Shown here one piece after another: positions 45,534 to 57,137 of a stretch of DNA of 64,000 nt. The position numbers were made by a program, and so were the translations under genes. Location of the stretch: assembly GCF_026342015.1 (NCBI RefSeq), contig NZ_JAPENL010000001.1:1736001-1800000 (forward strand). Direction: 5' to 3'. Positions within the stretch are counted from its first letter, which is position 1; the number at the start of each line of letters is the position of its first letter. The notes below the pieces were generated by a model. The model was not told the DNA's origin. It saw only the letters and a program-made list of their open reading frames with translations, and searched no databases. Source of the stretch: Micromonospora lupini. GTDB taxonomy: Bacteria > Actinomycetota > Actinomycetes > Mycobacteriales > Micromonosporaceae.

Positions 45534-46988
45534 TCAGCCCAGGTACTTCTCCCACGGGCCGGTGATGGCCAGGGTGAGGCCGGGGTCCTGCATGTTGACG
45601 AAGAGCACCCTGCCGTCGGCCGTGAAGGTCGGCCCGCAGAACTCCGAGTCGTTGAGCTGGTTGCGGGCGATCGGGTACGTCGGCCCGCCCGGGATCGTGC
45701 TGAGCACGTGGGAGGCGCCGGTGCCGTCCTCGGCGAGCACCAGGCTGCCCCACGGGGTGACTGTCACGTTGTCCGGGCCGTCGAAGGTGAGGTCCGTGTA
45801 CTTGACAGGCGTGCCCTCCTCGGAGGCCGTCTGGTGCGGGAAGTAGGTCACCAGTTGGATGGTCTGCGTCCGGAAGTTGTAGAACCAGACCATGCCGTCG
45901 TGCGGCGCGGCGTCCGCCGGCAGGTCACCGTCGTCCCAGGCGTACGAGTTGACCACGTACACGCCCTCGTCGGTGGCCCACACGCCCTCGAACTTGCGTC
46001 CCCGGGTGACCTGGCCGTCGGCGAACTGCTCGCGGACGGACGTGGTCCGCGCGTCGCGGTCCGGCACCTCGATCCACCGCACCGGGAAGGGGCGGCCCAG
46101 CTGGGCGGAGGTCAGGTAGGCGACGTCCGGCAGCACGGAGCCGTCGTCCATGATGATCTGCATCGCCGCGAGGACGCCGGCGTTCGGCGCGAGGCGGGTC
46201 AGCACGCCGGGGCCCAGCTTGACCCCGGTCGGGGCCGTCCAGCGGTAGAAGAGGCCGTTGGGCTCGTCCGCGTCCTCGGAGAGGTAGACGTGGGTCCGGT
46301 CCTTGTCGACCGCCACTGCCTCGTGGGAGTAGCGGCCCAGGCACTTGATCGGCCGCGGGTCGGCGCTGCCGTCGGCCCAGACCTCGAAGACGTACCCGTG
46401 GTCCTTCTGGAAGGTGCCGGTGCGGCCGCTCTCCTCCCACTCGTCGCCGGCCCGGTCCTCGGCCTCCTCGCAGCTCAGCCAGGTCCCCCAGGGGGTCGGC
46501 CCGCCGGCGCAGTTGGAGATGGTGCCGGAGAGCGCGACGAACTCGCCCAGGTTGCGGCCCGCACGGTCCGTCCGGATCACGGTGCAACCACCGGCGTCGA
46601 CGGCGCCCGCGTCGTAGACCGTGCCCTTGACGTGCGGTACGCCGAACTCGGCGCCCGGGTCGATCTCGTGGTTCTGGATGAGTGTGTAGCGGCCGTGGCC
46701 GGCGTCGTAGACGGCCATGCCGTCGTGGTCCGACGGCGTCGCGCCCTGACCACGGTCGAGTCGGGTGACGCCGGTCCGGGTGACAACTGTGTAGCTGAAG
46801 CCCTCGGGCAGGGCCAGGATCCCCTGGGGATCGTCGACGAGCGGCGGGAAGGGCACGTGACCGCCCTGCACCGGCGGGTGCGGCCGAGCGGGGCTGGCCT
46901 GCGCCAGGGACGGCAGGCCGCCGGCGACGGCAAGGCCCACACCGGCGGCGGCGCCGCCAGCGAGGAAGGTACGACGGGAGGAAGGCAC
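45534..46988 (-). CDS. Tat-exported PhoX-family (DUF839) protein
   Basis: A 484-residue secreted beta-propeller-like protein. The N terminus is a clear Tat signal (SSRRTFLAGGAAAG). Family features include NHEIDPGAEFG, NCAGGPTPWGTWLSCEE, YSHEAVAVD and a late TLAITGPWE motif. PhoX proteins are calcium/iron alkaline phosphatases, though many actinobacterial members are uncharacterised. GTG at 46988 follows AGGAG by about ten bases. Confidence 0.88.
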   Translation of the reverse strand: MPSSRRTFLAGGAAAGVGLAVAGGLPSLAQASPARPHPPVQGGHVPFPPLVDDPQGILALPEGFSYTVVTRTGVTRLDRGQGATPSDHDGMAVYDAGHGRYTLIQNHEIDPGAEFGVPHVKGTVYDAGAVDAGGCTVIRTDRAGRNLGEFVALSGTISNCAGGPTPWGTWLSCEEAEDRAGDEWEESGRTGTFQKDHGYVFEVWADGSADPRPIKCLGRYSHEAVAVDKDRTHVYLSEDADEPNGLFYRWTAPTGVKLGPGVLTRLAPNAGVLAAMQIIMDDGSVLPDVAYLTSAQLGRPFPVRWIEVPDRDARTTSVREQFADGQVTRGRKFEGVWATDEGVYVVNSYAWDDGDLPADAAPHDGMVWFYNFRTQTIQLVTYFPHQTASEEGTPVKYTDLTFDGPDNVTVTPWGSLVLAEDGTGASHVLSTIPGGPTYPIARNQLNDSEFCGPTFTADGRVLFVNMQDPGLTLAITGPWEKYLG

Positions 46989-47128
46989 GCGGATCAGCTC
47001 CTGGTCAGGACAAGTGCGACGGCTGACAGCGAACCCCTGCCGACGGACACCGACACGTCACCCGTGGGGTCGGGTGGTGACATCGGGGTGAAGAATCAGG
47101 GTCGCACCCGCCGACGCCGGCTCTCGCC

Positions 47129-47845
47129 TCACCCGTTTCGGCGCGGCGAGGTCCAGCCCTGCTGGTGCAGCCGTTCGATGCCGTCAAGCAGCAGGTCCAG
47201 AGCGAACTCGAACTCGAACTGGTCATCGCAGCCGTCCCCCACGATCGACTGGTCGTCGTGGGACGCCGCCCCGGCGATCTCCGCCAGGTGGGGGAACCGG
47301 GCGGCGAACTCCGGCGGTAGGGCGGCGGGCGGCTCGGGGCTTGTGGCGCCGGACCGACCGGCCTGGCGGGAGGCGTCGAACAGTTCCTGGCTGAAGCCCA
47401 GAACCCGGCTGCCCATCGTGTGCATCACGTGGTGGGCGAGGTTGGCGGAGAACCCGCCGGCCGTGAAGGTCGCGACCACCGAGTCGAGGTAGGCGAGGAC
47501 GGCAGGCGTCGCCATCGTCCGGGACTCGATCGCGAGCGGCGCCCAGGGGTGCCGGCGCAGCACCTCCCGCGCCGAGAGGATGCGACTGCGGACGGCGTCC
47601 TTCCAGGGGGTGTCGGACGCGGGCGGGTCGATCTGGCCGACGATCACGTCGATCATGCCGTCGAGCAGCTCGTCCTTGTTGGCCACGTGCTTGTAGAGGG
47701 CCATCGGCACGACGCCGAGATCCTGGGCGAGGTTGCGCATGCTGAGGGATTCGATGCCTGTCTCGTCGGCGAGCGTCACTGCGGCACGCAGGACGCGGTC
47801 CCTGCTCAGCGGCGTCCGGCGCAGCGTCTCAGCCTGCTCAGCCAT
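47129..47845 (-). CDS. TetR-family regulator
   Basis: A 238-residue TetR protein with an N-terminal helix-turn-helix (LSMRNLAQDLGVVPMALYKHVANKDELLDGM) and a TetR_C-like ligand domain. ATG at 47845 is chosen; longer in-frame readings run into the operator region. It is divergent from a zinc-type oxidoreductase gene, and two near-identical 17-base palindromes lie between them, so it almost surely represses both. Confidence 0.92.
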   Translation of the reverse strand: MAEQAETLRRTPLSRDRVLRAAVTLADETGIESLSMRNLAQDLGVVPMALYKHVANKDELLDGMIDVIVGQIDPPASDTPWKDAVRSRILSAREVLRRHPWAPLAIESRTMATPAVLAYLDSVVATFTAGGFSANLAHHVMHTMGSRVLGFSQELFDASRQAGRSGATSPEPPAALPPEFAARFPHLAEIAGAASHDDQSIVGDGCDDQFEFEFALDLLLDGIERLHQQGWTSPRRNG

Positions 47846-47887
47846 CTCGTCCTCGTCCTGTCCGGCGGTTGTTGAACCATAACCGCC

Positions 47888-47916
47888 TTGACAGGTGTAC
47901 AGCGTACACCTACCGT
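47888..47916 (+). promoter_or_regulatory. Promoter of oxidoreductase gene
   Basis: TTGACA (47888-47893) with a 17-base spacer to TACCGT (47911-47916). The first TetR palindrome fills the spacer exactly, so binding would block RNA polymerase. Confidence 0.6.
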
Positions 47917-47934
47917 CGGTGTACGCCGTACACC
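47894..47934. promoter_or_regulatory. Twin TetR operators GGTGTAC-N3-GTACACC
   Basis: Two perfect palindromes, GGTGTACAGCGTACACC (47894-47910) and GGTGTACGCCGTACACC (47918-47934), have centres 24 bases apart in the divergent TetR/oxidoreductase promoter. Confidence 0.88.
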
Positions 47935-47947
47935 CCCGGGAGGGACC

Positions 47948-48931
47948 ATGAAGGCGATCGTTCAGGACCGATACGGCCCACCGGAGACGCTCGCGCTCGC
48001 CGAGGTCGCCACGCCGACGCCCGCTCCCGACGAGGTGCTCGTCCGGGTGGAGGCCGCCTCGCTCAACGCGTACGACTGGCATGCCATGCGGGGTGATCCC
48101 CGGATGGCGCGGTTGGCGCTGGGCCGGACGCGGCCCCGGGCGCGCATCCGTGGCCGCGACGTCGCGGGCCGGGTGGAGGCCGTCGGCGCGGAGGTCCGGC
48201 AGCTACGCCCGGGCGACGCCGTCTTCGGTGACCTCGGTGACGCCAATGGCGCGTTCGCCGAGTACGTGTGCGTGCCCGAGACGCTTGTCGCGGCGACGCC
48301 CGCGAACCTGACGCCGCAGCAGGCGGCGGCCCTGCCGCTGGCCGGCGTCACCGCGCTCATGGGACTTCGCGACGTCGGTCGGGTCGAGCCCGGCCACCGT
48401 GTGCTCATCAACGGCGCCTCGGGCGGCGTCGGCACCCTCGCCGTGCAACTGGGCAAGGCGCTCGGCGCCACCGTGACCGCCGTGTGCAGCGCCCGCAACG
48501 TCGACCTGGTCCGTTCCCTCGGCGCCGACCACGTCGTCGACTACCGACGGGACGACTTCGCCGATGGCGCGGACCGCCACGACGTCGTGTTCGACCTGGT
48601 CGGCAACCGCCCACTCAGCGAGCTGTTGCGGGCGCTGACACCGACCGGGACGCTCGTGCTCTCCGGTGGCGGCGTGTACGACGGTGGCAGTCTCATCGGA
48701 CCGGTCTGGCTTATCGCGCGCGGACGGCTGCTGGCACCGCTGGTCCGGCAGCGCATCGTCACGCTCGCGACGACGCCGAGCCGACCGCACCTCGACGCGC
48801 TGCGCGGCTACGTCGAAGCCGGCCGTCTCACCCCGGTCATCGACCGTACGTATCCACTCCACGAGGTGCCCGCGGCGATGCGGTACGTCGAAGGCGAGCA
48901 CGCGCGGGCGAAGGTCGTCATCACCATCTGA
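47948..48931 (+). CDS. NAD(P)-dependent alcohol dehydrogenase / quinone oxidoreductase
   Basis: A 327-residue medium-chain dehydrogenase of the zinc-less quinone-oxidoreductase type. N-terminal GroES-like domain (MKAIVQDRYGPPETL), nucleotide-binding motif NGASGGVGTLAVQLGKALGA, and no catalytic zinc ligands visible. It likely reduces quinones or enones using NADPH. ATG at 47948 follows GGGAGGGACC. The TetR operators upstream suggest induction by a reactive small molecule. Confidence 0.92.
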   Translation: MKAIVQDRYGPPETLALAEVATPTPAPDEVLVRVEAASLNAYDWHAMRGDPRMARLALGRTRPRARIRGRDVAGRVEAVGAEVRQLRPGDAVFGDLGDANGAFAEYVCVPETLVAATPANLTPQQAAALPLAGVTALMGLRDVGRVEPGHRVLINGASGGVGTLAVQLGKALGATVTAVCSARNVDLVRSLGADHVVDYRRDDFADGADRHDVVFDLVGNRPLSELLRALTPTGTLVLSGGGVYDGGSLIGPVWLIARGRLLAPLVRQRIVTLATTPSRPHLDALRGYVEAGRLTPVIDRTYPLHEVPAAMRYVEGEHARAKVVITI

Positions 48932-49014
48932 CGGCCCTGTGCGCCTCCGCTGTCACCACCGACGTGCCTCTTGCGTCGTATGGCCGATTGTCCCCACCGA
49001 TTGCCGTCGATACC

Positions 49015-51261
49015 GTGATCCCCGTGTTCGGGGAGGCCGTACAGGAGCTGCGGCGGCACAGCGCGCTGACGCAGGAGGATCTGGCCGCGAAGACGGGGCT
49101 GTCGGTCCGGCACCTCCGGGACCTGGAGGCGGGCCGGATCGCGCGGCCGCGACCCGCGACGATGCTGCTGCTGGCCGACGCCTTCGGCCTGCGCGGGGTC
49201 CGACGGGACCGGTTTCTCTCCGGTACACCGACGCCTGCCGCCACGGGCGGCGTTCCGGCGCAGTTGCCGGCGGACGGCTTCGGTTTCGTCGGCCGAGCAG
49301 GCTCTCTGGCTCGCCTCGACGAGATCCTGGCCCGGGTGGTGGAGCAACCGACAGCGATGGGACTCGCGATCGTGTCCGGCACCGCCGGGGTGGGTAAGAC
49401 CGCGCTCGCGGTGCACTGGGCGCATCGCGTCGCCGCCCACTTCCCCGACGGCCAGCTCTACGTCAACCTGCGCGGTTTCGACCCGGGCGGCGTCCCGGTC
49501 AGCCCGAGCACGGCGCTCGCCGGATTCGTCAACGCTCTCGCGGGACCGGGTGCCCGACCGCCGACCACCCTGGACGAGCAGGTGGCGCGATATCGCAGTC
49601 TGCTGGGCGGTCGCCGGGTGCTTGTCGTCCTGGACAACGCCGGCGATGCCGACCAGGTACGTCCGCTCCTGCCGGGCGCGCCGGGCTGCTTCGTCCTCGT
49701 CACCAGTCGGGACCAGTTCCTGGGTCTGGTAAGCGTGAACGGCGCCCATCCGATCACCCTGGACGTCATGTCCGGTGGCGACTCCCGCGAACTGCTGACC
49801 CGACGCCTCGGCGCGGAGCGCGTGACCGCCGAGCCCGAGGCCGTCGACGTGATCGTCGGCGCCTCCGCCGGGTTGCCTCTGGCGTTGGCAGTCGTCGCCG
49901 CCCGAGCGGCCATTCACAGTGGATTTCGCCTGCTGGAGCTGGCGGCGAATCTCCGCCCGATGGCGGGGCGCCTGGACGCCTTCGACGGCGGCGAACCGGT
50001 CACCGACCTGCGGCTGGTCATGTCGTGGTCGTACCGGACCCTCGACCCGCTCACCGCCCGGCTGTTCCGGTTGCTGAGCGTCCATCCGGGGCCGGACTTC
50101 GCCGTCGCGGCGGCGGCCAGTCTCGCGGGGATCACGCCCGCTCAGGCCCACCGCCACCTGGCCGAGCTGACCCGCGCCCACCTGCTGAGCGAGCACCGCC
50201 CCGGACGGTACACGTACCACGATCTGCTGCGCGCGTACGCCGCCGAGCTGACGACCGCCGAGGACAGCGACGCGAACCGTCACGCCGCCCGGTCCCGCCT
50301 GCTCGACCACTACCTCTCGGTCGCGTACGCCGCCGACGAGCTGGTCTATCCGCAGCGGGACCGGTTGCCGATCGATCCGCCGGGGCCCGGGGTCGCTCCG
50401 GTGGCGCTGCCCGACCGGGACGCGGCCATGTGGTGGTTCGCCGACGAGCACCAGGTGCTGCTCTCAGCCCTGCGGCTGGCCAGCAGCCACGGCTTCGACA
50501 GGCACACGTGTCACCTCGCCTGGGCCATCACCACCTACCTCAACCAGCGCGGCTACTGGGAGGACTGGGCCAGCAGCCTGCAGGCGGCGCTGGCGGCGGC
50601 CGTCCGGCTGGCCGACGACCGGGCCGAGGCGTACGCCCACGGGGTGCTCGGCTTCGCCGACATCGCGCGACAGCAGTACGCCGACGCGCAGCACCACCTG
50701 GAGTCGGCGTACGACAGGTACCGGCGGCTGGGCGACCTGGCCGGGCAGGCCCGGGTCGAACTCAACCTCGGGTGGATCCGCGACCGGACCGGTCAGCCCG
50801 AGTTGGCCCTCGACCACGCCCGGGAGGCGCTGCGCCTGCACCGGCAGGCCGGGCATGTCACCGGCCAGGCCTTCGCGCTCAACGCGGTCGGCTGGTCGCA
50901 CAGCCAGCTCGGTGACCACCACGCCGCGATCGAGAGCTGCGAACAGGCGCTGGCCCTGTTCACGTCGGTCGACAACGTCCTCGGCCAGGCGATCACCTGG
51001 GCCAGTCTCGGGCACGCACACCTGCAACTCGACGCGTACACGGAGGCGGTGACCTGCCATGGGCACGCGGTCCGGCTGCGCCGCGAGATCGGTCACCGAC
51101 GGTTGGAGGCGGATGCGCTTGTGAGCCTCGGCGACGCTCACGTGGCCGCGGGCGACACCGGTTCGGCCCGCACGGCCTGGCAGCAGGCGCTGGACATCCT
51201 CGTGTCGCTGCGGGAGGCCGACACCGACGCGATCGAGGCCAAACTCGCCGCACTGCGCTGA
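49015..51261 (+). CDS. XRE-NB-ARC-TPR signalling regulator
   Basis: A regulator of about 748 residues. An XRE helix-turn-helix (ALTQEDLAAKTGLSVRHLRDLE) is at residues 15-60, an NB-ARC ATPase follows (Walker A GTAGVGKTALA, Walker B RVLVVLDNA), then a winged-helix segment and about six TPR units to the C terminus. This is the AfsR-like architecture with XRE replacing the SARP domain. Its targets are unknown. The GTG start at 49015 has only a weak ribosome site, and GTG at 49024 is possible. Confidence 0.88.
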   Translation: MIPVFGEAVQELRRHSALTQEDLAAKTGLSVRHLRDLEAGRIARPRPATMLLLADAFGLRGVRRDRFLSGTPTPAATGGVPAQLPADGFGFVGRAGSLARLDEILARVVEQPTAMGLAIVSGTAGVGKTALAVHWAHRVAAHFPDGQLYVNLRGFDPGGVPVSPSTALAGFVNALAGPGARPPTTLDEQVARYRSLLGGRRVLVVLDNAGDADQVRPLLPGAPGCFVLVTSRDQFLGLVSVNGAHPITLDVMSGGDSRELLTRRLGAERVTAEPEAVDVIVGASAGLPLALAVVAARAAIHSGFRLLELAANLRPMAGRLDAFDGGEPVTDLRLVMSWSYRTLDPLTARLFRLLSVHPGPDFAVAAAASLAGITPAQAHRHLAELTRAHLLSEHRPGRYTYHDLLRAYAAELTTAEDSDANRHAARSRLLDHYLSVAYAADELVYPQRDRLPIDPPGPGVAPVALPDRDAAMWWFADEHQVLLSALRLASSHGFDRHTCHLAWAITTYLNQRGYWEDWASSLQAALAAAVRLADDRAEAYAHGVLGFADIARQQYADAQHHLESAYDRYRRLGDLAGQARVELNLGWIRDRTGQPELALDHAREALRLHRQAGHVTGQAFALNAVGWSHSQLGDHHAAIESCEQALALFTSVDNVLGQAITWASLGHAHLQLDAYTEAVTCHGHAVRLRREIGHRRLEADALVSLGDAHVAAGDTGSARTAWQQALDILVSLREADTDAIEAKLAALR

Positions 51262-51389
51262 GAGCGCGAAGTGCCGGTCAATCTCCGGTCCGGCTCCTGT
51301 CCGGGCTACGCGGCGGACGAAACGATTGTGAGGCAAGCCGCGCGCCGCAGCGATGCGCGTGCGACCCACACCTCGACCTGGGGGTTCCC

Positions 51390-51848
51390 ATGTTCCGACG
51401 TCTCCTCCGCCTCGGCCTCACCGCTCTGCTCACCGTCACCACCGTGGGCGGCGCGGTGGCGATCTCCTCGCCCGCTCAGGCCGCCCTGCCGCACTGCAAC
51501 GGCGCGGGCGTCTACACCTCCACGTGGTCCGGCGCCCGCGGTGCGACGGCCTGGATCCCGGCGTACGTCAGCAGCACCATCAACTTCAACTGCCTGCTGA
51601 TCCGCGGCGACCACAGCTCGGGCGTCGGTGAACTCCAGCGCACGCTGACAGGGATCTACGGGAGGTACCTCGGCCCCAACGGAGTCGACAACGACTTCGG
51701 CGGCTACACCCAGAGCGCGTTGCGCAGCGTCCAGGCCGACATCGGCATCTCGGCCGACGGCGAGTACGGGCCGCAGACCCGCGACAACCTGTGCTGGCGG
51801 TGGACGGGTAGCGACAACTCCTGCATCTGGCTGAACAACAACCACTGA
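51390..51848 (+). CDS. Secreted peptidoglycan-binding-domain protein
   Basis: A 152-residue exported protein. A Sec signal (MFRRLLRLGLTALLTVTTVGGAVA, cleaved after AQA) is followed by a Cys-containing region and a peptidoglycan-binding-like domain (GVGELQRTLTGIYGRYLGPNGVDNDFGGYTQSALRSVQADIGISADGEYGPQTRDNL). Four Cys residues in the mature part may form disulfides. There is no catalytic domain. It probably binds cell wall; function otherwise unknown. Confidence 0.85.
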   Translation: MFRRLLRLGLTALLTVTTVGGAVAISSPAQAALPHCNGAGVYTSTWSGARGATAWIPAYVSSTINFNCLLIRGDHSSGVGELQRTLTGIYGRYLGPNGVDNDFGGYTQSALRSVQADIGISADGEYGPQTRDNLCWRWTGSDNSCIWLNNNH

Positions 51849-51887
51849 GGACGCGCGGGGCGCGCCTACGGGGGGCACCCCGCAACC

Positions 51888-51915
51888 GACCGCCTCGGCT
51901 CCGGCCGGGGCGGTC
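51888..51915 (+). terminator. Terminator after peptidoglycan-binding gene
   Basis: GACCGCC (51888-51894) pairs with GGCGGTC (51909-51915), extended inward by a wobble and a C-G pair. It lies 40 bases after the stop. Confidence 0.55.
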
Positions 51916-51969
51916 GCCCCTGTCCGTACGACGATCGGGGTATGACCACAAAGCATCGATGGGGAGCAA

Positions 51970-51999
51970 TTGACGGGAGGCCCGCTGTGCCTCTATAAC
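51970..51999 (+). promoter_or_regulatory. Promoter of GH2 gene
   Basis: TTGACG (51970-51975), an 18-base spacer and TATAAC (51994-51999) form a strong-looking promoter 88 bases before the GH2 start. Confidence 0.65.
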
Positions 52000-52086
52000 G
52001 TGGTACGGGTGCCACCCGACGCCCACCGCCCGCGCGCTTCGGGCTCGGCTGCACGGCCCGCGGCGACCCGCCCTCCGGGAGACGGC

Positions 52087-54441
<2,355 letters not shown>

Positions 54442-54486
54442 CGTATCGTCGCCACAGCCGCACACGGTGACGGCCAGCAGCTCCGG

Positions 54487-55617
54487 TCACTCCGGGCGGT
54501 AGCCGTCCCGGTCCAGCCGGGTCTTCCAGTCGTCCAGCGGAGTGAGCGGGACCGGCGCGGGCCGCTGCGCCGCAGTCGTCAGCTCGATGCGCCGGCCCTC
54601 GGCCGCCGACCGGAGCAGGGTGGTCATCGTCTCGAGGACGTGCAGCGCGATGGCGCCGTCGGCCCGCGGTGGACGCTGACCGTCGGCTCGGACAAGGTCG
54701 ATCAGGCCGATGCCCCGGGAGCCCTCGGCGTACCCGGCCCGCGGTTCGAGGACGCGCCATTCGGTGTCGCCGAGCGCGCGGAGGCGGACCGTCCCGTCGA
54801 AATTGTTCGGGTCGGGTACGGCGAGGGTCCCGGTCTCCCCGTGGACCTCGATCGGTGCGGCGGTGGTCGCGACGCCGTCGAAGCTCGTGGTGATGGTGGA
54901 GAGAGCGCCGCTGACATGTTCGAGTACGCCTGTGACGTGGGTGTCCACCTCCACCGGAATCCGCTGGCCGGCGCGCGGACCCGAGCCGATGACGCGCTCG
55001 GCGCGCAGGCGGCTGGCGGCCCCGACCACCGCGCGCACCGGCCCGAGCAGGTGGATGAGCGCCGAGATGTAGTACGGCCCCATGTCCAGCAACGGGCCGC
55101 CGCCGGCGACGTAGTAGAAGTCGGGGTGGGGATGCCAGCGCTCGTGCCCCGGCGTGACCATGACTGCCGTCGCCGACAGCGGGCGTCCGATCAGCCCGTC
55201 GTCGACAGCCGCCCGCGCCGTCTGCGTGCCCGTCCCCAGGACGGTGTCCGGTGCGCATCCCACGTGGACGCGAGCCGCCGTGGCCCGCTCCATGATCGAG
55301 CGGCCGTCCGGGAACGTCACAGCGAGTGGCTTCTCGACGTACACGTTCTTGCCCGCGTCGATCGCGCCGAGCGAGATGTCGGCATGCGCCGCGGGGATCG
55401 TGAGGTTGAGGACCGTCTGCACGTCCGGGCGGGCGAGCAGATGCTCCACGCTGGACGCCTCGCTGCCGGGGACAGCGGCCGCGACCGCGGCCGACCGGGA
55501 GGCGTCGAGGTCGGCCAGGGCGACGATGCGCACGGCAGGGTGGTTCGCGAGGGTGTCCAGGTACGCGCGGGAGATGACCCCGAGACCTACGATGCCGACG
55601 CCGTGCGGGTCGCCCAC
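54487..55617 (-). CDS. Gfo/Idh/MocA-family oxidoreductase
   Basis: A 376-residue sugar oxidoreductase. The N-terminal Rossmann fold (VGIVGLGVISRAYLDTL) binds NAD(P), the EKPLAV motif contains the catalytic Lys, and the C-terminal beta-sheet domain has GGGPLLDMGPYYISALIHLLGP. It likely oxidises a sugar or inositol derivative. GTG at 55617 overlaps the ThuA gene end by 31 bases; ThuA-Gfo/Idh pairs are common in sugar catabolism. Confidence 0.9.
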   Translation of the reverse strand: MGDPHGVGIVGLGVISRAYLDTLANHPAVRIVALADLDASRSAAVAAAVPGSEASSVEHLLARPDVQTVLNLTIPAAHADISLGAIDAGKNVYVEKPLAVTFPDGRSIMERATAARVHVGCAPDTVLGTGTQTARAAVDDGLIGRPLSATAVMVTPGHERWHPHPDFYYVAGGGPLLDMGPYYISALIHLLGPVRAVVGAASRLRAERVIGSGPRAGQRIPVEVDTHVTGVLEHVSGALSTITTSFDGVATTAAPIEVHGETGTLAVPDPNNFDGTVRLRALGDTEWRVLEPRAGYAEGSRGIGLIDLVRADGQRPPRADGAIALHVLETMTTLLRSAAEGRRIELTTAAQRPAPVPLTPLDDWKTRLDRDGYRPE

Positions 55618-56297
55618 ACCATCCCCCTCTCGATGACGGTACGTACGCCCGCGTGCTCCAGCACGTCGAGGCTGTGTCCCGGTGTCGTCACGACGATGCG
55701 CCCGGCACCCCAGCGCCGGGTCCAGATCGCCGGCGAGGTGACCGGCCGGTGCCAGGGATGCCACTGCTGCGTGGGGTGGGTGGTGACGGCCAGGACGTCG
55801 ATCAGGTCGTCGTGCAGCACCCAGTACTGCTCGGTGACCAGGTCGAAGTCCTCGACACCCGCGGTGATCGGATGCTTCCGGCCGAGGTCGGTGATGCGCA
55901 CCGTGTGCGGCAGGAAGTTGTCCGCCGCGTCGCCGTGCCGCTCACACGGCTCCTTGCCCGGGTGGGTCGCGAACTGGCCGCCCACCAGATGCAGGTACTC
56001 CGAGGACGCCCGGAACGAGTCCACGATCCCGCCGTGCCAACCGGTGAAGCCGGTGCCGGCGATGACCGCCGCGCTCAGGCCGGCCGACTGGGCGGTAGTG
56101 ATCTCGGACATCGTCATGCACTGCACGACGAGGTCGGTGTCGGCCATCTCGGCGGCGTCGGCGTAGATCTCCGCCGACTCCTCGACCCGTACGGCGTAAC
56201 CGCTTCGTTCGAGGAAGGGGATGAACAACTCGGTCGCCTCGACCGGCTGGTGCCCCTCCCATCCGCCCCGAACCACGAGTGCTCTCCGCTGCGCCAC
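55587..56297 (-). CDS. ThuA-like protein
   Basis: A 236-residue ThuA-domain (glutamine-amidotransferase-like fold) protein: ALVVRGGWEGHQPVEATELF at the N terminus, TGFTGWHGGIVDSFR in the middle, HPITAGVEDF and WHRPVTSPAIW near the end. ThuA proteins act with Gfo/Idh/MocA enzymes in trehalose or related sugar use. GTG at 56297 is the proposed start, with AAGGGAGCGAGG upstream. It is the first gene of the pair. Confidence 0.88.
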   Translation of the reverse strand: MAQRRALVVRGGWEGHQPVEATELFIPFLERSGYAVRVEESAEIYADAAEMADTDLVVQCMTMSEITTAQSAGLSAAVIAGTGFTGWHGGIVDSFRASSEYLHLVGGQFATHPGKEPCERHGDAADNFLPHTVRITDLGRKHPITAGVEDFDLVTEQYWVLHDDLIDVLAVTTHPTQQWHPWHRPVTSPAIWTRRWGAGRIVVTTPGHSLDVLEHAGVRTVIERGMVWATRTASAS

Positions 56298-56432
56298 CCT
56301 CGCTCCCTTCCCCGTTCCGTCGCCACCGGGTCGGCCCGCTCCCGCCCGGCACCGTGTCGCCGGTGCCCGTGCGTGTCGAGCACCGAAACCGTACCCGTGG
56401 TTGCGGGCCGCGGCCGACCAGCGTGACGGCAC

Positions 56433-56472
56433 GGTTCGGTCGGGGCCCCGGTATCGGGGCCCCGACCGAACC
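56433..56472 (-). terminator. Very strong terminator at end of Mau-like operon
   Basis: A perfect 18-base-pair stem (56433-56450 with 56455-56472) with loop GTAT lies immediately after the membrane protein stop. It is the most stable hairpin I see in the window. Confidence 0.88.
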
Positions 56473-57045
56473 TCAGATCGCGGACGTCACGACCACCACG
56501 ATGGCCGGCAGCAACGCCGTGGCGACCGCCGCGGACTGCACCAGCCGTCGTGGCCCGGGACGCCCAAGGTCACTCACGCTTCCGTGACCGGCGAGAATCG
56601 CCACGACCAGCGGTCCGGTGAACGCGAGGCCGAACACCAGCCCACTCCATTGCGGGGCGACGTTGAGCAACGCCGCCACCAACAGGACCCAGGTCGTCGC
56701 CGACACCCTGAAGGTGCTCCACATGAGTCCGGTGTCCAGGCCCCAGATCATCGGCGGAACCCACCAGGGGATGTTCTCCCGATGACCGAGTTCCTTGGAC
56801 GTCTGCCGTCGCAGCCCGGGGGCGTACGAGTCGGTCCGGATCGCCTGCACGTCGAAGGACGCCGCCACCAGTGCCGCCGTCAGACACAGCCCCACAGCGA
56901 CCCGGGTGTCGAGCCGCCCGGCGAACAGTGTGCCGATCTGGTACAGCGAAGCGGTGACGAAGCCCGCCATGGCGATGTGCGCGACGGACAGTACGGCGAC
57001 GAAGCGGAGACCGCTTCGAACGAGACGGGACGAGTCCCCTTGCAC
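56473..57045 (-). CDS. Integral membrane protein of unknown function
   Basis: A 190-residue protein with four to five hydrophobic segments (about residues 12-42, 49-70, 115-150 and 165-190) and no recognised motif. The GTG start at 57045 is the only one after an in-frame stop, but it lacks a good ribosome site. It lies 92 bases after the Cys-rich MauA-like gene without an intervening terminator, and the operon terminator follows it. It may anchor or serve the redox module upstream. Confidence 0.65.
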   Translation of the reverse strand: MQGDSSRLVRSGLRFVAVLSVAHIAMAGFVTASLYQIGTLFAGRLDTRVAVGLCLTAALVAASFDVQAIRTDSYAPGLRRQTSKELGHRENIPWWVPPMIWGLDTGLMWSTFRVSATTWVLLVAALLNVAPQWSGLVFGLAFTGPLVVAILAGHGSVSDLGRPGPRRLVQSAAVATALLPAIVVVVTSAI

Positions 57046-57137
57046 GAAGGGGCGGATGACTCCGATGAAGGATTGACCTCAAGGGCTGAAGAGCTGAGCG
57101 AAGCCCGCCACCGCGGCGAGCACGATTGTCCACAGAA

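Noticed and set aside
45303-47492. A 729-codon open frame on the plus strand
   Set aside because: It is antisense to the PhoX-like gene and parts of its neighbours, with no recognisable domain.
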